Source: Costus lasius (lineage: Eukaryota; Streptophyta; Magnoliopsida; Zingiberales; Costaceae). Taken from it: a DNA stretch of 64,000 nt. The notes under the pieces are model-generated. The model was given only the letters and a program-made list of their open reading frames with translations. It was not told the DNA's origin and ran no database searches. The translations under genes and the position numbers were made by a program. The DNA lies in assembly GCA_027563935.2 (NCBI GenBank), contig CM050449.1, positions 75,760,556 through 75,824,555 of the forward strand. The letters are read 5' to 3'. This document shows positions 21,911 to 33,440 of the stretch, piece after piece. The first letter of the stretch is position 1; each line of letters opens with the position of its first letter.

Positions 21911-24601
21911 TGTTGGGGAATGCCGGGTGTAATTTAAAAATTTTCAGTCCTAGGACGCAGCGGAAGAAGCATTACACCCGAAACACATTCCTTTCCCAAG
22001 GATCCATGCGAGAGAGAGAACACAAGGATGTGTTAGGGTTAGTACCTCTATTGCTTGTTAGGATGAAGGTGCCAAGTTGAAGACGCTCACGTGCTCGTCC
22101 TCTACAAGTATCCACGCGTCGACCTTCTCAACGTTGCTCCCTTCCACGCTCGGTGCTAGCCTCGAGAAGAGAAGATCACCTCTCGGAATCTCCTTCTCCT
22201 TCCTTCTTTTGTTCTTCACGCCCACAAGACTCCTCCAAGGAGACTCTCGGCCAACAAAGAAGAGGATGAAGGAAGGTGGCACAACTATAAAGGAAGAGGG
22301 CGGCTTAGATATCCAAAGCTTGCGCAACTCCAAGTTGCCTTGCTTTGGCGAATTCAGCATCCTTAGAGAGGGGCGCATACCCCTTCTTTTATAGCCTTTC
22401 AAGCCTCCACCGCCCATTATCTTTCCAACTATAGATTGGCACAATTCCTCCAAGGAATTCTCCCTAATTGATCAGCCACTACTAGCCTTGAATATGCGCA
22501 AGAATAAGGCTTAGAAAGTATCAAGCTTCTTGCCAATTTAAGAGCTAGTCATTGAAATCAATTAATTGGGACTTGCCATACATGCTCTTGGCACAATTCC
22601 TCCAAGGAATTGCCGCAAGACATTAGCCACATACCTTCTTGAATTGGCGCTAATTGAAGCATGGAAAGAATCTAGCTTCTTGCCTTATCAAGAGAGGTAA
22701 TTTGAGTTCCAATTTAATTAGGACTTTCCATATATGATTGGCCAAATCTTTGCTTGAATAAATCAAGCCATATTTGCCAACATATCAGCCCCACACGTCC
22801 AAGATGGTTTCCAATTGAGGAAACAACTTTCCAAAAGGATTCATACACCCCAATTGGCGCAAATTCCATATATGGAATTATCCCATGCGCCAAGTGTATT
22901 TCCAACTCCTATTAGGATTCAAACTTGCCTCAATTAGATTTAATCCACAATCCCTAATTGGATTTGGATCTCAACACTAATTAGGCCCATGGAAATAAAT
23001 CCTTATTGGATTAGGATTTGCGCCCAACACAATGAGCCTTATCCAAATCCAATTCTCTTTAGGATTTGAATCCTAGTTGGATTAGGATTTGCGCCCAACC
23101 ACTATGGGCCTTATCCAAATCTAATTCTCATTAGGATTTGAATCCTAATTAGATTAGGATTCTCATTTCTAGTAGAATTAGAATTCCAACTCCTAATTGA
23201 ATTAGGATTCCAACTCCTAGTTGGAATAGGACTCTATTTCCCAATAGGGTTAGGATTCCAACTCCTAATTAAATTAGGATTCCAACTCCTAGTTGGATTA
23301 GGATTCCAATTCCTAATAGGGTTAGGATTCCATCTCCTAATTAAATTAGGATTCCAACTCCAAGTTGGATTAGGATTCCAATTCCTAATAGGGTTAGGAT
23401 TCCAACTCCTAATTAGATTAGGATTCCAACTCCTAGTTGGATTAGGATTCCAATTCCTAATAGGATTAGGATTCCAACTCCTAATTAGATTAGGATTCCA
23501 ACTCCTAGTTGGATTAGGATTCCAATTCCTAATAGGATTAGGATTCCAACTCCTAATTAGATTAGGATTCGAATCCAACATGGTATATAATCCCTTGTTC
23601 AAGTCTAACTTGACTAGGATACATATACAAACTCATGAATCCCAATTGGACTCAGATTCAACCATGAATCTGTCTTGGACTCAGAATAATGAACTCAAAT
23701 ATATTCCAAGATTTCCAGATCATAAAACAACGTCAAGAGTCTATTGCGTGTGACCCGGTAGGATCCTAATGACGATAGCAATGATGATTGAATATCATCA
23801 TAAGTAGTGAGAGGTATCTAGCAACACATCACTACTACCCATGTCATAGGACTTAAGTCATCTGGCAACAACTCCCTAACAAGCAACGAGGATTCCCATG
23901 CATTCTAGATCCCTTTGCCTAACCTGATATCCCGCCATTGGATTAGTCCATATTTATTAATCCAATCTATTGGTCATGACTCAATCAGTGTGGCCACACA
24001 TTCCTGTCATGCACCAATGAGGTGGGGCGCCCCAAAGTGAATATCAAACTTCCAGTTAAGGAAGGGGCAAATCCTACTATTGGTCATCCATATCTCTACA
24101 TGACTTATGGTATGTCCAATGACAGTCGTTTTGATCACCCATTTACGGAGAGATGTAAGACTGTATCAAAACATACCCATCATCATATCTAGACATGAAC
24201 ACCTCAAGTCTAAGGATCAATGCAAACCTCTTGCATGTGAGATTGACTTGTTGACTAGACAAGTCAATCCTCACGGTGGATCACTCCAGTGCATCCAATG
24301 CACCTGTATGTCTGCATTACTGTGCCCCGCACCTCACCAGCCCATACACCAGTCTTACATGCACCAAAGCTGTCCCATATCGGCTAAGGCACCTTGACCG
24401 AGGATTACTTATGAGAATGGATCCAATCCAAACTCCTGGGACATTATCTATGCAATTCAATACATCCACACAGGTAAAGCAATCTGCATAATAACAACCA
24501 TGCCTTTATTGATTATATCAATTTCATTAATTCTATCGAAGTACATTTAAACAATGCCTGACCATGTCCATACATTGGTCTGCAGGGCATATACACCAAC
24601 A
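21911..24601 (-). repeat. F3 LTR (2691 bp)
   Basis: The plus strand begins TGTTGGGGAATGCCG and ends ATACACCAACA, giving inverted TGTTGG/CCAACA ends. Open frames of about 100-130 codons in the GC-richer part (22058-22453) match no known family and are probably chance. Confidence 0.8.
23150..23580. repeat. minisatellite of 24-bp subunits in the F3 LTR
   Basis: Units of the type GGATTCCAACTCCTAATTAG-ATTA repeat with three variants in rotation (TAATTAGA, TAGTTGGA, TAATAGGG/A), giving a 72-bp higher-order period. Flanking sequence back to about 22990 holds more diverged copies. Translation gives a low-complexity NPNPIRNW repeat that is not a credible protein. Confidence 0.85.
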
Positions 24602-24721
24602 TCAATTTCACAACAATCAAAACTAGAGTGAGATTCATGAATATTCAGATAAGGCTCAATCTCAAAACAATCATAATCAATTTCACAACAATCAAAACTA
24701 GAGTGAGATTCATGAATCAAT
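24602..24721 (-). pseudogene. fragment of the Athila/Tat-like acidic ORF region
   Basis: On the minus strand the short frame contains FEIEPYLNIHESHSSFD, resembling FEIEPYVNFNESHYV in the acidic ORF at 39547-39600. A 30-residue block is repeated twice. It joins directly to an internal part of an LTR, so the LTR end, primer site and gag start have been deleted. F3 lies at its other edge. Confidence 0.6.
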
Positions 24722-26268
24722 TTCGCAAGATTTATCCCAATGCTGTAAATAAGTAAACCATCAATCAAAGAATTCAAAGATCACTTTCGTGCATCCGAAT
24801 TCTAAGTTGATTGTCTCAAGCGGAATCTCAAGGATCACTTTCGTGCATCCGAGACTCAACACAAGTCCTACCTATGGTTCACCAACGTTCCGATCCTCAC
24901 TTTAGTGCAAGATCTCCATGTTTGACACACTAACTTAATCCTAGGTTCATAATTATCAACATGGAAATTACGTCACTAAAATAAAGAAATAAGAATTTTA
25001 ACCTAGTTTCTTATGGTGAGTTCCTATTTATCAATTTTAGGGTTCCAATTCTCAAGCAAGTCACCTTTCGGTCATTATTACGAGAACTCTAGACATGATG
25101 ACAAGAAGTAAACTAAGGAGAATTTTAGAACAATAATCACATAGGTAAAATTATCATGGCAAATTTATCTTGACGAAATAAAAAGTATCTAATCATTAAA
25201 AATCAAAGGGATTACACCCCATGTCCCAAAATAAGATTAAGCTTGCATGGAGGAAGAATTACAATAAAGCATTTTTTTAAAAAGTCAAAAATCAAAGAAG
25301 GGAAGAAGAAAAGTTACAAAATAGGGGCTGTAATGAAATTACAGCACTGTAATTTGCAGCAAAACTCGATAAACAGTGCTGTCAACACCAATTTCATTCA
25401 TTCCTCCTCTGATCGATCTCCTTTCAATTTGAAACTTCTGTGGTGTCTTCTTCTCCTCTAGGCGAAGCTTCAGTATAAAAATGACAGCCGGAGGTGGCCT
25501 CCATGCCTCTCGCCTCGAGGCCAAACCCTAGCCGCCTCTCTGGCGATTTCTCCATCGATTCTGAATAAAACGTTTTCCTTTTCAATCCATGTGTCTTCTC
25601 CTCTTAAAGATGAGTCCGCAGCAACTTTCGGATCTCAATTTGGAGCTCTGGATCAAAAGTTATGACCTGCGCAAGAATCGGAGTTGTAAAAATCGCGTTT
25701 TTGAATAGCAATTGCGGCAGTGTAATAATTCACAGCAGTGTCGTAAAATCGGTTGAACTCTCTGTTCAGAAGCGACTGAAAAATACGGCCTATGTAATCC
25801 TTTATGGCAGTGCCATAAAATCCAGCAAAGTTTCTGTTCTGAAGCGCTCAAAAATACGGTACCGTGTAATTTCTTACGGCAGTGTTGTAAAATCCGAAAA
25901 ACCTTCTGTTCGGAAACTCCCCAAAATACGGCAGTGGCTCGGATTTTACGGTAGCGTATGAAAATATGGTACCGTTAAAATAGGTTACGGCACTGCCGTA
26001 ATTTGCTGAGTTGCTCCGTTTTGCGTGAAATTTCTTGGGTGATCTTCTCTTGATGATGGTAACTCTTTCATGTCTTTGATTTCGCTTGAAAATGCCTCAA
26101 AATAGTGCCTTTTTACTTGAAAAGCATGAAAAACATGAAAAACCAAAATAGAAGTAGACTTTGCAATATTCGATGAATTTAGCATAAAAATAAGCAAAAA
26201 GATCCTCAATTTAGCATGAAAAGATACATAAAATGATACAAAATATACTATATATTTTGGTGTCATCA
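24722..26268 (-). repeat. Athila/Tat-like LTR, partial
   Basis: Aligns with the LTRs at 30001-31884 and 62004-63920 and ends GGTGTCATCA on the plus strand (TGATGACACC on the minus). The first 300 bp or so of the plus-strand LTR is missing. It contains CACTTTCGTGCA motifs near 24785 and 24837 and the TACGG palindrome array at 25700-26010. Confidence 0.8.
25700..26010. repeat. palindrome array, copy 1 (LTR)
   Basis: TACGGTACCGT, TTACGGCAGTG and TTACGGCACTGCCGTAA-type words spaced about 60-80 bp, with CTGTTCGGAA-like spacers. Confidence 0.7.
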
Positions 26269-27019
26269 ACGACATGGCCTTATTCTCTCCAAGCACCAGT
26301 GTCCCACCACACGGGCTGAGAGGGACGACATGAGTCAAGTACCCTATGCTTAGGCAGTAGGTTCGATCATGTATGCGATGTTTTGTACTAGACCAGACGT
26401 AACTTATGCTATGATCATAACCAGTTGATACCAATCCAATCCAAGTCTACAGCACTGGGTGGCTATAAAGAACATTCTGAAGTATCTTAAAAGAACTGAA
26501 GACTTGTTCTTGGTCTCTGAGGGACAGGAAGAGCTCAATGTTAAGGGCTACACTGATGCATCGTTCCAGTCAGACCCTGATGACTTAAGATCATAGACAG
26601 GCTATGTGTTCATATTAAGTGGAAGTGCTATGAGTTGTGAGTGCACTAAGCAGTCAATTGTAGCTGATTCTACGACCGAGGCTGAGTTTGTCGTTGCTTC
26701 TGAGGCAGCTAAAGAAGCCGTTTGGATAATGAAGTTCATTTTTGAACTTTAGGTGGTTCCAACTGCTGTGGATCCGATTGAGCTATATTATGACAACAAT
26801 AAAGCGATGGCACAGGCAAAAGAACCACGGTCTCATCAAAAATCCAAACACATACTCAGGAGATTTCACCTGATCTTGGAAATCATTGACAGAGGTGATG
26901 TCAAGATTAGCAGAGTTAACACAAATAGCAATCTAGTAGACCCACTGACCATGGCTTTGGCGTAGCAGAAGCGTGTTGGTCATACGAGGGACATGGGGTT
27001 GAGATTTCTCAACAACTAA
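26269..27019 (+). pseudogene. copia RT end and RNase H of a second family (F2)
   Basis: One frame carries [73 protein letters not shown] and LRFLNN, the normal C-terminal order of a copia polyprotein. It is broken by in-frame stops near 26350, 26425, 26594, 26750 and 26963. The sequence differs clearly from the C family (for example GQEELNVKGYTDAS and PIELYYDNNK), so this is a separate family. The upstream part is cut by the Athila/Tat-like LTR ending at 26268. A degraded polypurine tract and its LTR follow. Confidence 0.9.
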
Positions 27020-28004
27020 GTCTAAGTGCAAGTGAGAGATTATTGGTGTATGTGCCCTAGGACCCGTTGTTGGTCTAGTTTGTTTTACTTGACATTGATA
27101 TTTAATATATCATTATGGCATTGTCATTATTATGCTGTGTTTACATCTGCGATTATGTACATGGATAATAATGTCCTTGGAGACAGATTGGATCTGTGCT
27201 CAAACGGTGTGTCCCCAATCAAGTACCTGAAAGATAAGGGACAACTTTGGTACATGTGAGACTGGTATATGAGCTGGTTAGGCATAGGGTGCTAACGCAG
27301 GCATATGGGTGTATCAGTGGGGGATATACTGGACCGACCCGCTGTGAGGCTCTAACTTGGTGTCATGAGTTAAGCTCACAAGTGACAGGAGATGCATTGA
27401 TCCCTTGACTTCAGGTCATTGACTCTTCTATATGGTTAGGGACATGCTTTGATACAACCTAACACCTCGCCGTAGTAGGAAGGTCATAACGGTTGTCATT
27501 GGATATGTCACGACCCATATGAGAAGATCAATGGACAGACATAGAATTTGCCTCTTTCTACGGGAAGCTTGATATCCACGGGGCCCCACTATGGTTGCAT
27601 GACTGAAAGTGTATGGCCATACCTAGGTGAAAGCCTGATTTAGTCATGACCATGAGATTGGGTGAAAACAAAGTGGTGACACACTATGTCCAATCGGATA
27701 TCATTCTGGCAAAGAGACTTTAATGCATCGGTATCTTGTTGCAATGATGGGGATGTCGATGTTGATATCCATTCCGAAGACTGCTAGGTGTCACTCACTG
27801 CTTGTGATGACCTGAGTTTATCACTGCCAACGTCAGAGGAACCTACAGGGTTGCACAACTTGAAACTCGGGTTCTCGTATTGATCGGGTAGCCTAAAGAT
27901 CGAGTTATTGGATAACTCGGATCATTTTGGGAGAATCCATCTGCTCCATTTTGCCTGATGAGATGGAAGGGACTTATTGGAGCTAACTTTATTTTTGGGC
28001 CAGA

Positions 28005-28195
28005 TGGGCCAAATGGGCCCAATAGATGGACCAAATGGGCCAAATAGGCCAAATAGGCCAAATAGGCCAAATGGAGTCTAAGCTTGGAGCACGGACCAAT
28101 GAGCCTCCAAGCCCAATGGGCGTGAAGCCCAGTTGAGGCGTGAGGCCTAATGGGCCTTGAGGCCCAATAGGCCATCAAGCCTAATGGGTCATGAC
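28005..28195. repeat. GGCCAAAT minisatellite and TGGGCC/GGCCCA cluster in the F2 LTR
   Basis: Ten-base units AAATAGGCCA repeat around 28040-28075, flanked by many TGGGCC, GGCCCA and GGCCTAATGG words. TGGGCY/GGCCCA is the plant site II (TCP-binding) motif, so a promoter role is possible. Confidence 0.6.
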
Positions 28196-28502
28196 AATAA
28201 GTTGCCTGGGCCCAATAGACATCATGGTGAATTAAATCATGTATTTAATTATGGGAATTAAATTCTGTAATTAATTCTGAGTTTAATTATGAATTTAATT
28301 CTGAATTTGAAGAGTCATGCTATTAATGGCCATTATGAAACTTTAATTCAAAGTTTTAATGGGTCATTATGAGACTTTAATTTAGAGTTTATTTCTATAA
28401 TTAATTCTGAATTTAATTATATAATTAATGTCGAATTAATTCAGAGATTAATTATGAATTTATTACATAATACCAAGGGTCACCATGGTTTCTATAAAAG
28501 AA

Positions 28503-28521
28503 GGGGGAGGGGGGGGGGGAG
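28503..28521 (+). other. long G-run, possible G-quadruplex
   Basis: GGGGG-A-G(about 11) on the plus strand, in the GC-richer 3' part of the F2 LTR. Confidence 0.5.
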
Positions 28522-28945
28522 TGGACGCCCACTTGGTTCTTTGGAAGAAATTCTCCTAGGCGCCTTCTCTCCTCTTCCCTCTCCTCTTGGCATTCGCAAG
28601 GTTGGACCTTGGCGAGTTTCCATCATCCCTCTCCTTGGCGCCTTCTACTTGTGAGTGGCGTAAGTTCTTGAGGAGGACTCCCAGAGGCGTGGATCTTCTT
28701 CTTGAGGCTAGCACCGGGCGTGGAAGAAGAGAACTCGAGCATCGGCTGTGTGCGAGATTGCAGAGGGCGAACATTTGGGTGCCTGCATCACATCCTTTTT
28801 TCTTCGCTGCAAGGTATCATCTCCTACTCATCGTGACGATTCCTTCACTTCACTCGATCTTCTGGGTTTTTGGGACTGGCCTGTTTTGGGGATTGCTGCC
28901 GCTACACTTGTTTCTAAAATTTTAAAATCCCCGGGGTTCCCAACA

Positions 28946-29488
28946 CTCCTTGGATATCATGCTTCCCTTAGAAAAGGGCAAATCCTTTGTCTGTACATTG
29001 ATCTTCATATATGGGTTGTGACATACTCAATGACAGCCTTTATAACCTCCCAACTACAGTGAGGTGTTAGGTTGCATCAAAGTATGTCCCTAACCATATA
29101 GAAGAGTCAATGACCTCAAGTCTAAGGATCAATGCATCTCCTATCACTTGTGAGGATAACTCATGACACCAAGTCATTACCTCATAGGGGGTCTGTCCAG
29201 TATATCTATCACTAATATACCCACATGTCTGCGTTAGCACCTCGTGCATAACCAGCCCATATACCAGTCTCAGAAGTACCAGAGCTGTCCCATATCCACT
29301 CAGGTACATTGACTGGGGACAATCATTTGAGTATAGATCCAATCTGTCTCCAGGGACATTATCATGTAAGTACATAATCGCAGATGTAGACAAACAATGA
29401 TAACGACAATGCCAGAATGATATATAAGTATCAAAGTCAAGTAGTACATAGGTCGACCAATTATATGTCTCAGGGCATATACACTAAT
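28946..29488 (-). repeat. inverted partial F2-type LTR
   Basis: The reverse complement aligns with 27041-27577, starting GTGTATATGCCC at 29488 and breaking exactly at the end of the plus-strand LTR. The two form about 0.54-kb inverted arms 1.37 kb apart. Confidence 0.75.
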
Positions 29489-30000
29489 AGTTCTCGATAC
29501 AGAAATCATTTAAAATTACGGCACCATAATATTAATTATGGCAGTGTCATAATTCCTACAAATCTCTCGGGTGAAAAATCTCTTGAAATTACAGCCTGTG
29601 ATATTGTTTACGGCAGTGCCGTAATTGTTGCAAATCTTTTTGTATGAAATTGAACCCAAATTATGGCCTATGATATCCATTACGGTAGTGCCATAATTCT
29701 TGCAAAACCTTATGTACAAAAACCGACCCAAATTACGGCTGAATAATCAGATTACGGTGGTGTCGTGCTTTCTTCTATAGGTTCAGTAAAACCACGGTAC
29801 CGTAATATAGATTACACCCCTGCCGTAATTTGGTTTGAAGCTCCAATTTGCGTGAAATTTGATATATGATCTTCTCTTGATGGTGGGAATTCATCTATGC
29901 ATCTGGATTTGCTTGAAAACACCTAAAAATCGTGCCTTTTTACCTAAAAATAATCAAAAAGCAGAAAAGGTGTAGATTATGTAATATTTGATAAATGTTG
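29489..30000 (-). repeat. Athila/Tat-like LTR fragment with palindrome array
   Basis: Contains TTACGGCA/TGCCGTAA-type palindromes and the GTGCCTTTTTACCTAAAAAT block found near the plus-strand 3' end of the other LTRs. Both ends are lost. Confidence 0.65.
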
Positions 30001-31884
30001 TGATCCGCAAGTGTACAGATACTCGAAGTAATAAAAGATATCGAACCCACAGAGACCTATGTTGTCAAATACTAATCAATTGATTTTTCACTATCTAGGT
30101 AATCTAATGAAAGTCAGGTAAATATCGCAAACACACGGAAAGATACTATCAGAGAGAGAAAACTGGGACTAGGGTTTCATTCACTTAGATTTTCATGACT
30201 AGATGTACAAAGATGTTCATCAATCAAATTCTATTTAGATAAAGACATAATTTACCTAAAAAGGGATTATCTCACTCTCGTGCAGATAACCATGCAAGAA
30301 TAAATCCTCACTTTCGCGGAAGATTCATCCCAAGCTAATGATAGGTAAATCATCGATCGAAGAACTCGAGGATCACTTTCGTGCATCCGTATTCTTAGTT
30401 GATCGTCTCAAGCGGAAACTCAATGATCACCGTCGTGCATCCGAGTCTCAACACAAGTTTTGCCTATGGTTCTCTAATATTCCGATACTCACTTTCGTGC
30501 AAGATCTCCACGTTTGACACAATAACTCAATCCTAAGTTTGTAATTGTTATCATGGCAATACAAATCACTAAAATTAAATAATAAGAACAATCCTAAGAA
30601 AATTCCTATCATACAGTTCTAGGGTTCTAAGTTCTCAAGCAAGTCACCTTTCGGTCCTTATTGCGAGAACTCGATAACATGATGACAAAAATAAACTTAA
30701 GAGAATCTTAGAGCAATAATCACATAGGCAAAATTATCAAAGTAGAACAATCATGATGAAAATAAAAATAATCTAGTCGTTAAGAAAATCAAAGGGAATT
30801 ACTCCCCCATGTCACAAAAGTTGTTTAAGCTAGCATCGTGATGGAATTACAATAAGTCAAGGTTTCAGAAGATCGAAAATCAAGGAAAAAGAAGAGTTTA
30901 AGAAAATACAGCACGGTTGTGTTATAAAACAGCCGTAATTTGCAATTTGAGGTGATGAATAGTGTCAACACGTGTTCTTTCTTTGATTCCTCTTCCAATT
31001 GATCTCCTTTCAATCTGAAACTTCTGGCGTGTCCTCTCCTCCTTCAGACGAAGCTTCAGTATGAAATCACGGCCGAAGGTGGTCTGGATTGATCGCGGCG
31101 GCGTGAATCCTGATTTCTCTCTTGACAGTCGATGAAAATTAGGGCTTTCGGTGTTTGTGTAATCCTATCTTCCCACCATCCCCCATTGTTTCTTACGGCT
31201 TTGAACATAGAGCCTTGGATCGTCCGCAATTATCTCTGCAAGAATCGGGCGTCGGGATTGACCTCGGAGTCGCATTCAGAATGAGAATTACGGTAATGTA
31301 ATAGTTCACGGCAGTGCCGTAAAATCAGTTGAATTTTCTGATCTGATGTCATCTGGGAAATACGGCACCGTAATATGGTTTACGGTACTGCCGTAAAATC
31401 ATCTGAACTGTCTGTTCGGAAGTGACTGGAAAATACGGCTCGTGTAATCCTTTACGGTGGTGCCATAAAATCAAGCAAAGTTTCTGTTCTAAAGTGCTCT
31501 GCAATACGGTACTGTGTAATAGTTTACGGCCGTGCTGTAAAATCCAAAAATCCTTCTGTTCGGAAACTCATCAAAATATAGCAGTGGCTCGGATTTTGCG
31601 GTAGCGTATGAAAATACGGTACCGTAATTTGCTGACTTCCTTCATGTTGCGTGAAATTTCTTGGGTGATCTCCTCTTGATGATGCTAACTCTTCTATGTG
31701 TTTAATTTTGCTTGAAAACGCCTTGAAATAGTGCCTTTTTACCTAAAAATCATGAAAAACCAAAATAGAAGTAGACTTTGCAATATTCAATGAATTTAGC
31801 ATGAAAACAAGTAAAAGATCCTCAATTTAGCATGGAAAGATATGTGGAATGATACAAAATATACTATATATTTTGGTGTCATCA
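30001..31884 (-). repeat. Athila/Tat-like LTR, 3' side (1884 bp)
   Basis: The plus strand starts TGATCCGCAAGTGTAC and ends GGTGTCATCA. Contains five CACTTTCGTGCA-like motifs (30270-30500) and the palindrome array at 31285-31640. Confidence 0.82.
31285..31640. repeat. palindrome array, copy 2 (LTR)
   Basis: At least four TACGG...CCGTAA pairs with TTTCTGTTCGGAA spacers. Same layout as 25700-26010 and 63305-63665. Confidence 0.75.
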
Positions 31885-33440
31885 AAATACATAAGGCTCA
31901 AACTTTGCTTGTCCTCAAGCAAAAATCAAAATTTGAAATCAAAGATTGATTAAAAGTATAACCTTTTCATGCTCAATAAATTTGTAAAATACAACTCATC
32001 AATGAAAAACTCTATCAATTGATTTATAAAACTTCAAATAAACATATCATCCTTAGAACTCAATCCTCTAGATCTACAATTCAATCAAATAAAACTTCGC
32101 AACATGTACAATAAATAGAATTTTTGATCTCATGATTTCACCCAATTTTCAGTTCAAATCTATCATGCTTTTGTTTACAGGAATTAGGTTTCCAAGATCT
32201 TTTTCCACTCATCGTCTTTTTTTCTTTTTTTTTGTTTTTATTTTTCATTATTCACATTCTCCAATTCGATTACCACTTTTATTTTTGGTGACGAGATTAC
32301 AGTGCACGGATCACATAATCAATGCAATAGAACTCATATCCACTAATTTGGAAAGAATTTACCCAGGATAGCGGAGTTTGTGTGAAATGATCTCTCTCAT
32401 GGCATGTACCCACATAGATACATACCTTTTCTATTTATTACTTCAACCCATGACCTTCGGTACCACTGCGCTTTCCCATAGTGCCAAGTAGGGGAGTCTT
32501 TCATTGTTTTTGTGGATCTTGGATTCTTCCTTCCCAACAAATAGCCAAATAGACTAAGCATCTACTAGATTGATCAATTGATCTCAATTCTCAAATCATA
32601 CTCATATGCTCATTTTATTCAAAAGAATAGGTTAACTTTTAGATTTTATCCCTCAAATAATACATTTATCCAAAATTTCATGCATCAACTAATGTCATAT
32701 TTCAATAGACAAATATGTATTAAAGAAATAAATTTAACATGATGAGGCTATATCTCTAATCATGAATTTGAGTTCATTCATCATCAAAAATCATCAACAC
32801 ACCTCAAAACATGACGATATATCACATTAATCGAAATATATTCAACATTACATCATGTCAAAAAGAAATAATATCATCATCATGTAGTATAACCATATCG
32901 AAAAATAAAAATAGGCGTGTCAAGCAGAACAGCAATAGTGGTAGTCGTGAAGCATTATCCTTCCCTTTAAATCATATGTAATGTCAAAGAAGTAAGGGAA
33001 ATTAATACTCACAAAATTTTCTTCGTCATTGTCCAGTCTGATTTCTTTCTGTATCCCCAGGTGAGTAGTCAGCATTGGTGCTCCTCCCTTTTCTTATCTT
33101 TCTCTAATATATAGTTCTCTTTTTTTTTTTAAACAAAATACGGTATCATAAAAGATATTACGGCACTACCGTATTTTCAAAAGAACTCTTAGGATGATTT
33201 TGGTCACAAAATACGGTACCGTAGAACACATTACGGCCGTACTATAATTTCGAGGCAACTTTCTGATCGAAAGTGGAGTGGAAATATGGTATCGTAAAAT
33301 ACTTTTCGGTAGTGTCATAATTTGCACCAAATCACGCTTTTCCTACAAAAATAAAGGAAAAATTAGTATTAAGTTAAAGAAAACAAAATAGAGGTTAGAA
33401 AGCTTGGGTTGCCTCCCAAGAAGCGCTAATTTAAAGGTCA
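31885..33440 (-). other. long 3' UTR of the Athila/Tat-like element
   Basis: On the minus strand it lies between the pol stop and the LTR. It opens with a GCTTGGGAGGCAACCCAAG hairpin (plus 33401-33420), then palindromes (33140-33330), T/A-rich tracts and finally GCTTGAGGACAAGC next to the LTR. No credible coding frame. Confidence 0.65.
33140..33330. repeat. palindrome array, copy 3 (3' UTR)
   Basis: ATTACGGCACTACCGTA, TACGGTACCGTA and further degraded words just downstream of the pol stop, so the motif is not confined to LTRs. Confidence 0.7.

Larger units (their letters stand above)
21389..24601 (-). mobile_element. minus-strand copia-like element F3: leader fragment and long LTR
   Basis: On the minus strand there is an LTR (24601-21911), one spacer base, an initiator-Met primer site and about 500 bp of leader. 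It is then cut at 21388 by the end of C1, which probably inserted there. No gag or pol of this element is in the window. The LTR start TGTTGGTGTATATGCCC resembles the C and F2 families, so it is probably copia. Confidence 0.75.
27041..28945 (+). repeat. F2 3' LTR (about 1.9 kb)
   Basis: Follows GTGAGAGAT and starts TATTGGTGTATGTGCC, where TGTTGG is expected. It ends GGTTCCCAACA. The internal layout resembles the C-family LTR but the sequence is largely different. Confidence 0.82.

Noticed and set aside
22058..22453. A 131-codon frame in the F3 LTR
   Set aside because: No recognisable domain, and both strands are open here; likely GC-related chance.
23234..23602. NPNPIRNW-repeat protein on the minus strand
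   Set aside because: Translation of a 24-bp minisatellite; unit length divisible by three keeps the frame open by chance.
28454..29062. Several overlapping 60-110-codon frames near the F2 LTR end
   Set aside because: They cross the LTR boundary and the inverted LTR join, so they cannot be one conserved gene.
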